IMG/VR virus record: IMGVR_UViG_3300046332_000238 | Span: 40,720 to 104,719 of that record | Strand: one strand, 5' to 3' | Length of the DNA: 64,000 bases | Source: a virus | Shown here: positions 46,248-56,700 of the stretch, piece after piece | Numbering within the stretch: position 1 is the stretch's first letter | Layout of the letters: each line of letters opens with the position of its first letter | The notes under the pieces: model-generated | The model's database searches: none | The model's input: the letters and a program-made list of their open reading frames with translations, nothing else | Told to the model about the DNA's origin: nothing | Program-made: the position numbers and the translations under genes

Positions 46248-48560
46248 ATGAGTACAGTAAAAATTTCCGAGTTAGCATCATTAAACAACATAGGGTCTAA
46301 TACATCAAATACATTAATTGTTGGTGTTGATTTGGCCACAGGTGTTACAGGTAAATTTACTGTAACCAAGTTATCAGAAACGATTTATGCAAACAACACA
46401 TTAAATGTGGGAAATAATGCAATTCTTTTCCCTGGTGTTATTGGACAATTTGCAAGTAATAATGAAAGTTATTTACAATTAAACATCCAAAATAAAAATG
46501 CCAATGGGTCAAGTGATATTGTTGCAACCGCAGATATTGGCACAGACGTTACACACTATATCGATTTTGGTATAAACGGGTCAGACTATAATTTTGGTGA
46601 CACACAACCTTACAGACCGATGGATGGTTATCTAATCGTACAAGGTGGTGCAACAGGAACTGATCCTGGTGGTAATTTGATGATTGGTACACTGACAGAG
46701 ACTAAAGACATTGATTTTGTTCAGGGTGGTTTGGAGGACGGTAATGTAGTCGCATCATTCATCTACGGTTCAGGCCTTAAACTAAGACAGAAACCATTAA
46801 TCTTTGCTGATGGATCAACACAGAACACATCAACTGAAGCTGCAAGCATATATGCAAATTCAGCATTCGATCAAGCAAACTTAGCGTTATTGATTGCATC
46901 AACACCACAAGCAAATGCAAACTCAGCTGCATTGTATGCTAATGGTGCTTTCATTCAGGCAAACTCAGCATTCACTAAAGCAAACAACGCATTAGCAAAC
47001 ACAACAGGTACATTTGGTGGCGATTTAACCATTACAGGAAATGTTGTTGCAAAAGGACTATCAACATCAAATGGTTTAGTTTCTATCTATAATGCAATAT
47101 TTCCCGCAGGGAATGCAGCATTAGAAATTGTTGGGTCAAATGGTGGCGCACAACAAACACCAGCAAACGATGGTTACATGTTGCACATCACAGGTAAAGA
47201 TGCTGTACCAACAAGAGTCATCACTGATTCATTTGGCACAAACAACTATTCAGTATATTCTGGTCGTATGGCTAGAGGTACTGCTGCATCACCATTAGCG
47301 ACAGCAAACAATGATGTTATTGCGCGATATTCTTCTAGTTCATATGATGGTGTATCATTTTCAACTCTTGGTGTTGGTAGAGTAGACTTTGTTGCTACTG
47401 AAAATCATGCACCAACAACTAAAGGTACAGAGATGCAGATTTGGACCATCAATAATGGTTCAAACACATTGGTGAAAACTGCAACATTTAATGGTACAGT
47501 TGCAACATTTCCAAATGATATTCGCGCAAACAATGTTGTGTTAACTGGATCGTTAACTGCAAATTCATTGGCAGGACAAGTTTTCTTTGCCAATATTTCA
47601 ATTGGTTCTTCTACTGCAAACACAGTTCAGTTTTATCCACTTGTTAATGCACCGACACAAATGTCTGGACAAATTTGGTATTCTGCAAATGCAATATCAT
47701 TAATTACAGATACTGATATTGCTGGTGATAGACCTCAAGTTGGTAAAGTGTTGTATGAAAGAGTGTTTAATTCTACAGGATCAACGATTGTTGCAAACAG
47801 ATGGGTGAGATTGAACGGTAACACAACACCAAATTCTGTTCCATATATTGCACTTGCTGATGCAACATCAGCTGCAAACTCGGTGGTGGGAGGTTTTGTT
47901 AAAAATGCAATTGCAAATGGTGCATATGGGTTTATATACACAAAAGGGATTGCAGATTTATTGGATATGTCTGCGTTTAACAATGCCGATTTGTTATTCT
48001 TATCCGCAACACCAGGTCTTGCATCGAACGTTGCGCCAGTGGGTACATCACTTGCAACAATTCAAATTGCCAAAGTGTTATCCAACAGTTCGACAGTTGG
48101 AAAATTGCAAATTGAAATTATACCAAGACCAGAATATGGCAAAGCAAACGGCGCAGTCACCTTTGCAAACAATAATATTTCTGTTACAAGTAATACAGTA
48201 ATCATTAATGAAAATGCAGGAACATTATCTGTTACAAATGGTGTCATTAAAACACAACGCAGTTATGTTGGTGCTCAGACAGCAGTTACGATTAATTTTA
48301 CAACAGATACTTTAGTAAGAGCAAATACTTCTGCTGGATTAACAGTAACTCCTGCAAACTTTTTAAGTGGTAAAGAAGTTTTATTAATCATCACAAATAC
48401 TGCTGGTACAAACCAAACGATTGTGCATGGTGTATCTGCATTAAACTCATCAGTTGGTGCAACATCATTTGCATTACAAGCAACCAAATCTGCATTGTTG
48501 AGATATGTTTCTTTTGATGGTGACGTAGGAAATACTTACGTTTTTGCAACCTACGCATAA
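46248..48560 (+). CDS. virion fibre/adhesin-like protein
   Basis: 770 residues. N-terminal ISELASLNNIGSNTSNTLIV GV-type strand domain, a shared particle domain (LQLNIQNKNANGSSDIVATA, then DIGTDVTHYIDFGINGSDYN, GYLIVQGGATGTDPGGNL), a short YANSAFDQANLALLIA repeat block and a long beta-rich C-terminal region. The same particle domain (NMQNINSGNQSSADYIVTAD, YVDLGI) appears in the last protein of the window (from about 62890). Lies between gp7-like and gp8 genes, so a baseplate-attached fibre is likely. Confidence 0.7.
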   Translation: MSTVKISELASLNNIGSNTSNTLIVGVDLATGVTGKFTVTKLSETIYANNTLNVGNNAILFPGVIGQFASNNESYLQLNIQNKNANGSSDIVATADIGTDVTHYIDFGINGSDYNFGDTQPYRPMDGYLIVQGGATGTDPGGNLMIGTLTETKDIDFVQGGLEDGNVVASFIYGSGLKLRQKPLIFADGSTQNTSTEAASIYANSAFDQANLALLIASTPQANANSAALYANGAFIQANSAFTKANNALANTTGTFGGDLTITGNVVAKGLSTSNGLVSIYNAIFPAGNAALEIVGSNGGAQQTPANDGYMLHITGKDAVPTRVITDSFGTNNYSVYSGRMARGTAASPLATANNDVIARYSSSSYDGVSFSTLGVGRVDFVATENHAPTTKGTEMQIWTINNGSNTLVKTATFNGTVATFPNDIRANNVVLTGSLTANSLAGQVFFANISIGSSTANTVQFYPLVNAPTQMSGQIWYSANAISLITDTDIAGDRPQVGKVLYERVFNSTGSTIVANRWVRLNGNTTPNSVPYIALADATSAANSVVGGFVKNAIANGAYGFIYTKGIADLLDMSAFNNADLLFLSATPGLASNVAPVGTSLATIQIAKVLSNSSTVGKLQIEIIPRPEYGKANGAVTFANNNISVTSNTVIINENAGTLSVTNGVIKTQRSYVGAQTAVTINFTTDTLVRANTSAGLTVTPANFLSGKEVLLIITNTAGTNQTIVHGVSALNSSVGATSFALQATKSALLRYVSFDGDVGNTYVFATYA

Positions 48561-48566
48561 TAAATA
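48559..48566 (+). promoter_or_regulatory. T4-type late promoter (AATAAATA) before gp8
   Basis: AATAAATA 4 bp before the gp8 ATG and overlapping the stop of the previous gene. Same arrangement as before gp25. Confidence 0.5.
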
Positions 48567-48570
48567 AAAC

Positions 48571-49938
48571 ATGGCAAATCAAAATATACTTACGAACGGC
48601 GCAAAGGTTGCTCAGATAGAGCAGGTGTTCTTCTCACCTGTTGCTGTTGTTCCACCTTTTATTGATACACCAATATCCACAACATATTGTTTCTTAGCAA
48701 AAGTTGATCCTTGGAGTGATGAGAATGATCCTCCTGAACCGACTCAAGATGTTGCATCAATCAAGAAAATATTTAAGAATATGTTTGTTGCAAAACAAAT
48801 ACATTCAAATGATATTTCACCGGTCATTGCAAGAGTCGATTGGAATAACGGAACAATTTATGATTTTTATCGTGATGATATTGATTTACTACTACAAGAT
48901 GTGAATGGAAACAACGTCTATAATTATTATGTAAAAAATAAATTTGACCAAGTATTCAAATGTTTATGGAATAATAATGGTGGTGCATCACTCAACGAAC
49001 CATTCTTTGAACCAGGTTCTTATGACACTAACAACATTTTTACTGGTCTTGATGGTTATAAGTGGAAATATATTTACACCATTGACACTGGTTCAAAAGT
49101 TAAATTCATGGACTCCACTTGGATGCCAGTTCCAGTAGGTTCAAACACTCCAAATCCATTGATAACTTCTGCTGGTGCAGGAAGTCTCGATGTAATTAAT
49201 GTATTGGATGGTGGTTTTAATTATGATACATCAAATGCAATCGTCACTGTAACGGTTACTGGTGATGGTACCGGTGCAACTGCTGTAGCAAATGTATCTG
49301 GTGGCCAAATTGCAGATATCATTGTTACATCACCGGGGTCAAATTATACATTTGCAAATGTTGCAATTACTTCCGAATTGGGCACAGGTGCAGTTGCTAT
49401 TGCACCAACTTCACCTGTTGGTGGTCATGGTTTTGATCCTATTGGTGAATTGGGTTGTTCACATATTATGTTTACTGCTGAATTTAATGGAACAGAAGGT
49501 GGTTTAATACCAACAGATATCGACTTTCACCAATTAGGTTTGATAATTAATCCAACCACACGTTCACTGACACCAAATCCAGCAAACGGTGCAATATACA
49601 GCACAACAACCGACTTTTTGGTAGCACCAGGTTTTGGTGCATATACAAATGATGAAGTGGTATTTCAAGGTGCGACAGTAGAAACCGCAACATTTACCGG
49701 TAAAGTTTTAAGTTTCAATGCAACAACCAATGTAATTAGAGTTCTAAATATAGTCGGAACACCAATACTCAATGCACCGGTTTTTGGTGACACATCAAGC
49801 ACTACAAGAACATTGATGACTTTTACTCCACCAAACTTTACTATATTCTCAGGATATTTGTCCTTTGTAGAAAATAGATCAGGTGTGCAGAGAAGTCCAG
49901 ATGGCATCGAACAATTTAAGTTTGTATTAGGTTACTAG
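48571..49938 (+). CDS. 8: gp8-like baseplate wedge protein
   Basis: 455 residues. CFLAKVDPWSDENDPPEPTQ, KKIFKNMFVAKQIHSNDISP, VIARVDWNNGTIYDFYRDDI, NYYVKNKFDQVFKCLWNNNG and GLDGYKWKYIYTIDTGSKVK, FMDSTWMPVP form the gp8 core (W-x-DE-x-x-PP; R-x-x-W-x-x-G-x-x-YD-x-Y; DGY-x-WKY-x-Y). A GxGY-like module (LDGGFNYDTSNAIVTVTVTG; TSPGSNYTFANVAI) is inserted after WMPVP. Ends GIEQFKFVLGY. gp8 is a peripheral wedge protein in T4. Confidence 0.9.
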   Translation: MANQNILTNGAKVAQIEQVFFSPVAVVPPFIDTPISTTYCFLAKVDPWSDENDPPEPTQDVASIKKIFKNMFVAKQIHSNDISPVIARVDWNNGTIYDFYRDDIDLLLQDVNGNNVYNYYVKNKFDQVFKCLWNNNGGASLNEPFFEPGSYDTNNIFTGLDGYKWKYIYTIDTGSKVKFMDSTWMPVPVGSNTPNPLITSAGAGSLDVINVLDGGFNYDTSNAIVTVTVTGDGTGATAVANVSGGQIADIIVTSPGSNYTFANVAITSELGTGAVAIAPTSPVGGHGFDPIGELGCSHIMFTAEFNGTEGGLIPTDIDFHQLGLIINPTTRSLTPNPANGAIYSTTTDFLVAPGFGAYTNDEVVFQGATVETATFTGKVLSFNATTNVIRVLNIVGTPILNAPVFGDTSSTTRTLMTFTPPNFTIFSGYLSFVENRSGVQRSPDGIEQFKFVLGY

Positions 49939-49949
49939 TTCATAAGTAT

Positions 49950-49975
49950 TATAAATACTCCTATAATAATAGGAG
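49950..49975 (+). promoter_or_regulatory. late promoter overlapping an SD-sequestering hairpin
   Basis: TATAAATA (49950-49957) runs directly into CTCCTA (49958-49963), loop TAATAA, TAGGAG (49970-49975). The right arm is the SD of the endonuclease at 49982. Transcripts reading through from gp8 would hide the SD. Transcripts starting at the late promoter (about 49963) would lack the left arm and expose it. The same logic is known for the T4 I-TevI gene. Confidence 0.75.
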
Positions 49976-49981
49976 ATTATG

Positions 49982-50728
49982 ATGGCATGTATTTACAAAG
50001 TTACAAATAAATTAAATAAAAAAACTTATATTGGTTATAGTAAAAATTTTGCAAAAAGAAAAAGTGTACATAAAGAAAATGCATTAAAGAGAAATGTTGG
50101 TTTTGTTTTCTACCAAGCAATTCGTAAATACGGATGGGACAATTTTGAATGGGAAATAATATATGAAAGTTGGGATGATAAACATTGTTTAACTGTTATG
50201 GAACCATACTTTATCACAGAATATAATTCTTTTGGTGAAAATGGTTACAATATGACAAGAGGTGGTGAACGTGGACCAGACACAATAAAAAGAAAACCAC
50301 TCACTGAAGAACAAAAAAATAATATTAGTGTACAAACAAAAAAAAATGCTTTGCGTGGTGAAAACCATCCCATGTATGGAACCAAAGCGAATTCAAAATT
50401 TCTACAATCAGCAAAAACCTCCATGTTAGGTAAACAACATTCAGAAGAAACTAAAAAACAACAAAGTAATTCCCGAAAAGAATATCTGAAATTGAATAAT
50501 GCAGGAATGTTAGGTAAGAAACATTCAACTGAAACCAAACAAAAAATGAAGTCTAAAAGGTTAGAAAAATGGGAATTATATAATGGTGAAACCAAACAAA
50601 CCATATTAATAGATGATTTGATGGAATATAGTACAATAAATAATATAAATTACAAAACTGTTTACGCTTGGACATATCAAATAATTGATGGTAAACAAAG
50701 ACTAAAAAAGGTAGAAAATGGCTCTTAA
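49982..50728 (+). CDS. GIY-YIG homing endonuclease
   Basis: 248 residues from ATG 49982 (the ATG 3 bp earlier is too close to the SD). ACIYKVTNKLNKKTYIGYSK (GIY-YIG), FAKRKSVHKENALKRNVGF, RKYGWDNFEWEIIYESWDDK, catalytic Glu in VMEPYFITEYNSFGENGYN, then three NUMOD3 repeats (MYGTKANSKFLQSAKTS; MLGKQHSEETKKQQSNSRK; MLGKKHSTETKQKMKSKR) and a C-terminal helix-turn-helix part. Inserted between gp8 and the DUF4815-type gene, same strand. Overlaps the next start by 11 nt. Confidence 0.9.
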   Translation: MACIYKVTNKLNKKTYIGYSKNFAKRKSVHKENALKRNVGFVFYQAIRKYGWDNFEWEIIYESWDDKHCLTVMEPYFITEYNSFGENGYNMTRGGERGPDTIKRKPLTEEQKNNISVQTKKNALRGENHPMYGTKANSKFLQSAKTSMLGKQHSEETKKQQSNSRKEYLKLNNAGMLGKKHSTETKQKMKSKRLEKWELYNGETKQTILIDDLMEYSTINNINYKTVYAWTYQIIDGKQRLKKVENGS

Positions 50729-53700
50729 TTTTAATGTTGATCCTTATTTTGATGACTTTGATCCGTCAAAGAACTTTCATAGGATTTTATTCAAGCCGGG
50801 CGTGGCAGTTCAAGCGAGAGAATTAACACAATCGCAAACATTATTGCAGAGTCAAATCTCTAAATTTGCTGATAATATTTTCTCTCAAAATACACCAGTC
50901 AATGGCGGCAAGGTTACTACCAACTTAAATTGTCAATATTTAAAATTAAATCCACAATTTAATGGTGTAAACATTGTTGCTGAAGATTTTAAAAATAGAA
51001 TCATTCAAGATGCAACAGGAACAATTCTTGCAAAAGTTATTGCGACTGCTGAAGCCACAGGTACTGATGTTACTGCGGGTGATCCACCAACACTAATCGT
51101 TACATACTTCACTGGTGGAGAGTTCACAGATGCAATGAACATTTTTCCAACAGACGGTTCAAATTTTGCGGCAACGACTATTGGTATTCCAGACGGAACA
51201 ACATGTACCGGCAAAGCTTCTGTTGCATCCATTTCTGACGGTGTATTCTATGTGAGAAACGGGTTCTTTACCTCATCAACACAAAATGATGATGGTACAT
51301 TCTCCAAGTATTCTATTGGTAACTTTGTATCTGTCCAACCACAAACAACAATTCTAAACAAATACAGTAATGTACCATCATTTAGATTGGGTCTGTCTAT
51401 AACTGAAACCGTTGCAGACTATGTGGATGATCCTTCACTATTAGATCCAGCAGTTGGTGCATCCAACTATCAAGCACCAGGTGCTGATAGATATCAAATT
51501 ACATTGTCATTAATCACGTTGCCATTAGAATTGGGTAACGATGACCAGTTTATCGAATTGGTTCGTATCGAAAATGGTATTATTGTTAAGCAAGTTGATA
51601 GTACCGTATATGCAACTATCGACGATTACTTTGCAAAACGCACATTTGATACTAATGGTGACTTTGTTGTTAATGATTTTAACTTAACTCCTGTTGCGAA
51701 TACATCCAACAGTGCAAAGTATGACCTAAAAATTGGTAAAGGTGTTGCATATGTTCGTGGTTATAAGATTGAAAATCAATCAGATACAACATTAATCAAT
51801 GATCGTGCGCGTACACAACAAACACTAGACAATAATTCTGTGTTTGTGGACTACGGTTCATACTTTTATGTTGATACTGTTAATGGACTATTCGATGTAA
51901 CCACAGCATTCCCTGTTGATTTACATTGTATTCCTGCAGCAAACATTGCAACTGCAAACGCGACAACCTATGCATCAACATTAGTTGGTACAGGTTATAT
52001 TCGCAATATGACATATGACCGTAACACAACTGCAGCAAATACTAAGTCATATGTGTTCAAATCATTCATGTACAATATTAGTACAAACCAATTAAATGGT
52101 AATGTTGCAAGTGCAAACGCAACGACGATTACATTAAGTCCAACATCATCAGGACAATTATCACCATATGCAAATGCATATTATGGTGTCGTTATTAATA
52201 TTCCAACAGGTACAGGTTCAGGTTATACAGGACGTATTACTGCATATGATCCAGTAAATAAAACTGCCACTGTAAACCCAACTTTTACGATTCCACCAGA
52301 CAGTTCATCAACCTTTTCATTTAAGTTTGATACATTTGATGTGGATTCACTTGCAAATACTGCAACTGGCACTACAACAATCAACTCAAGTGCAAACATT
52401 AATGCATCAAGTAAGTCGAATGGTGTTGGTACAGGTGATACAATTCTGAACAATCCAAATGTACCAGAACTATTGTACAATATTGGTTATCCATATGTTG
52501 CAACACTAAGTGATAGTTCATACTCATCCACTAAAGTGTGGAGAACTAAAGCATTCAGTGGTACAGGCACAGTTTCATTAGCACTGACATTACCAGTTGC
52601 ACTTCAAGGACAAATGACTTTTGCTGGTGGTGTTGGTGCATTATCACCAGATGCTATTTTACAAAACTACACAGTAATTGTAACAAGTACCACAGATACT
52701 GCAAACAATGGTGTTGTTGGTTCAGTTATGGATTTTACATCATCAGGCAATACAGTTACTATTGCAGCTGGTGCAAATACTGTTACGTTCACATCAACAA
52801 AATACAAAACACCATTAACTGTAAGTGTAATCTCAAAGGTTAATATTGGTAATGCTGATGCAACTGACCACTTCTTAAAAACAAAAACATTGGTTACTGG
52901 TAACACAACCAATGTGAGTATTTCTGGACCAGATGGTATCATTGCATCAAATACATATGTTGACTTAACTGCGGGCCATGTCTATATTAAAAATGCAGCG
53001 TTATTATCAACTGGTCAACCACAATCATTGTATGTCACCGACTTAAAACGTTTAATTAAAGTTATTGACACCAAATCACCTGGTGCAGCTGCAACCGATG
53101 CAATGTTGTCAGATAGTTCATATGATGTAACCAGAAATTTCTCACTGAATAATGGTCAGAAAGATGGTTTATATGACCATGCGTTCTTAGTATTGAATGC
53201 TGGTGCACCAAAACCACGAGGCAACATTCTTGTAATATTTGATTTCTATACTCACTCATTTGCTGATGGTTATTTTAGTGTAGAATCGTATGTGAACGAA
53301 TCATATGCACAGATACCGTCATACACCGCACAGAATGGTAAAACGTATCTGTTGCGTGATGCATTGGACTTTAGACCATCTCGCAAGAATGGTACAAGCA
53401 CATTTGACTATGAATACAGTGCAAATCCAAGCACAAATGATACAGGTTTCTATATTCCACAAGACTTGACAAATTGGTTGAGTACATATTCATTCTACTA
53501 TGGCAGAAAAGATAAACTTGTACTAACCAAAGATAAAAACTTCCAGATCATTCAGGGCAATCCATCAACAAATCCAATTCTACCAGTACAACCTGATGGT
53601 TCATTGTTGATTGCAAATTTAACACATGATCCATATACAGCATACCTACCAAGTGAAACACCAAAAGGTGTATTGCCAAACCTATCATTAGAAAAAGTTA

Positions 53701-56700
53701 AACATAGACGTTGGACAATGGATGACATTTCTGACCTACAGACTCGTGTTAATAATATTGAATACTATACCACACTAAATCTGTTAGAACAAAATGCACA
53801 ATCATTACAAGTTCCAGATGCAAATGGTTTAAACAGATTCAAAAATGGTATTCTTGTTGATGACTTCTCGACCTATGCTGTTGGTGATACCAGCAACCCA
53901 GACTTTTCTGCATCGATTGATCGTATCGGTAAGAAAATGACTGCTGCTCAGTTGGTACAGAACTACCCATTAAGTTCAATCAACACATTGAATGCGATTG
54001 GTAAACCTTCAACATCTGCAAACACATTAGGATATCAGTTACATAATATTGGTAAAGGCACAAACATCTTTACTTTACCATACACAACAACACCAATCAT
54101 CAAACAACCACTGGCAAGTCAGACCGTCAACTTAAATCCGTTTACGACTCCAGTATATCAAGGTGTGTGTTATCTGAACCCACCGATGGACAACTGGGTT
54201 GATAATACACAAGAACCAGACCTATTGATTGTTGATCCTAATTTACAGATTTACCAAGAATCAAATACACTGAATACATTAAGTGTAACCAACTGGCAAA
54301 CAATACCAGGCACACAAGTTACCAGTGTTGGCCCAAGAACGGTGAAAAATCGTGTTGCAACACAAACCACTACAATAACATCAACACAATCACAAACCAC
54401 TACACAAGGTTATTGGAGCAACTTAGGTTCATCATACAGTTCAAATAATGGTTATATTACAGACATAAGTATTCAACCATATATTCGTTCACAATCTTTA
54501 TTGTTCAAAGCAAAAGGTCTAAAATTAAATACTCCAGTACAAACATTCTTTGATGGTGTTTCTGTTGATGAATTCATTTCAAATCCTGACGTATTGGAAC
54601 TGACTGGTGTAACAGGTGAATTTGCAGAAGATGATGTTATTGGTTATAAGGATACAGGATTAAATAAATTTTTACCAATCGCAACTGTTGTATCAATCTA
54701 CAAATATCCAAATTCAACAAATGTTCGTTTGTATATTGCAAGTAACTTCCACACAACATTTGGTAACGTTTCTGGTGCAACCACTATACAAAATGCATTC
54801 TTCGATGAGAATGGAGTTTATGTTAGTAAAACCGCAGAGGGTACATTACCTGTTTCAAGTGTAGTATCTTTTAACAATAATGGTTTTGTTTCTTCTGTTG
54901 GTGGTGCATTTACCGATGCAACATTAACAAGTAAAACTTTATATCGTGCATCACACCCACGTTACAATGCGTTCTCACAAGCACACGGTGTTTGGAGTAC
55001 ACAAAAGAAAACAGGAAACGTTGACATATCATTTACAGTTAACTTCCCTAAGACTGCTACATATTACTTCCAAGCAGTGGCCGACGAAGATGGTAAAGTT
55101 TATCTAGATGGTGCAGAAAAAATCGACATGTTAGTTGAAGGTACTGCTTATCTGTACAGTCAATCAGTTACTGCCGGCGACCATGTTGTTAGAATAACAG
55201 CAAATGCAGGTTCACCTTCAGATAACTTCATTGCGGTTGCTATTGCGGATACAGCATGGACAGCAGGTAAACCAACCACAACAGGTAATATAATATTCAC
55301 TACTATCAACCCACCAGCAATAGTTCCAACGAATGTGGGTGCAGTATTCCCAATGGCTGGTGGTGGTGCATACTATACCGGTGTAACACAGATTGCATTA
55401 AGTCCTTCTGCTGCTAATACAGACAACTATTATGTCGGCACCAAAGTTAACATCACATCAACTTTTGTATCACAAACTGTTGCTGGTTCAGCTGCAAATC
55501 GTTCTACACAAACATATAAACCAACAATTACTGCATACAACGGCGACACCAGACTGGCAACATTAAGTAGTCCGGTTAATATTTCTGTTGGTGTCAATAC
55601 ATTAATTGGTGGTAATATCACATCACCATATTCTCTAAGTGGTTTAAAATCAAACTATGTATTAGCTGTGGCACAAGGCGGACATGCGACTTTATCCACA
55701 AATGAAAATGGAGACTTTGTTGGTATTTTTAATGTACCAGAAGGCACATTCCGAAACGGAGACCGTATCTTCCGTGTGGATAACAGAACAACACCTAATG
55801 ATCCAGGTTCTGCAACAACATGGACTGAAGCAACATTTACCGCATCTGGATTATCAACAAGATCACAATCCATAGATTTTGCGCCGTCGATTTCTGCTGC
55901 AAAAAATGTTTTCACCAAGACTGCACAAAAATCTTTAGTGAGTACAACAACAGTATCAAATCCATATGATCCTGTTGCACAAGGATTTATTATCGACAAT
56001 GATACATATCCAAATGGTGCATTTATTAGTTCTGCGAAGTTCTTCTTCCAGAGCAAACCAACCACAACAAGCATACCAGTTACACTATCAATTGTTGGTA
56101 CACTGAATGGTTATCCAAATGGTGTAACATTAGATCACTCTATCGTTACAAAAACACCAGATACCGTAAAGGCATCAAGTGCGCCACATTATTTGGATGC
56201 AACAACTTATACAGAGTTTACTTTTGCTGCGCCAGTATTCATTCAACCTGGTGTGTTATATGCATTTATATTGCAGTCAGCATCACAAGATTATAATGTA
56301 TATGTTGCTGCACAGAACTCAACTGCGTTGGCATCTTCAGTGAAAAACTTGCCTACTGATGAAACACCAACCAATATTACTAAGATTGGTACATCACCAT
56401 ATGTTGCTGCAATGTTTGAATCGCAAAACTCAATTACTTGGACAGCAGATCAAACCAAGGCATTGATGTTCACCGTAAATCGTTGTGTGTTTGATACAAC
56501 CAAGTCACCAAAAATCAGAATGGTTACACCTAAATTCTTGCCAACAAGAAAAGGTGTCAATAATGACATTCAGGCATTTTACGACTCAAATTTAATCAAT
56601 AACGTAGATGGCGTACACTCTATTGTGGATCAACCAAGTGATGCATATAATATCAGTGTAACAGATTTTGTTCCAACAGATACAAATATTGGTTACACAT

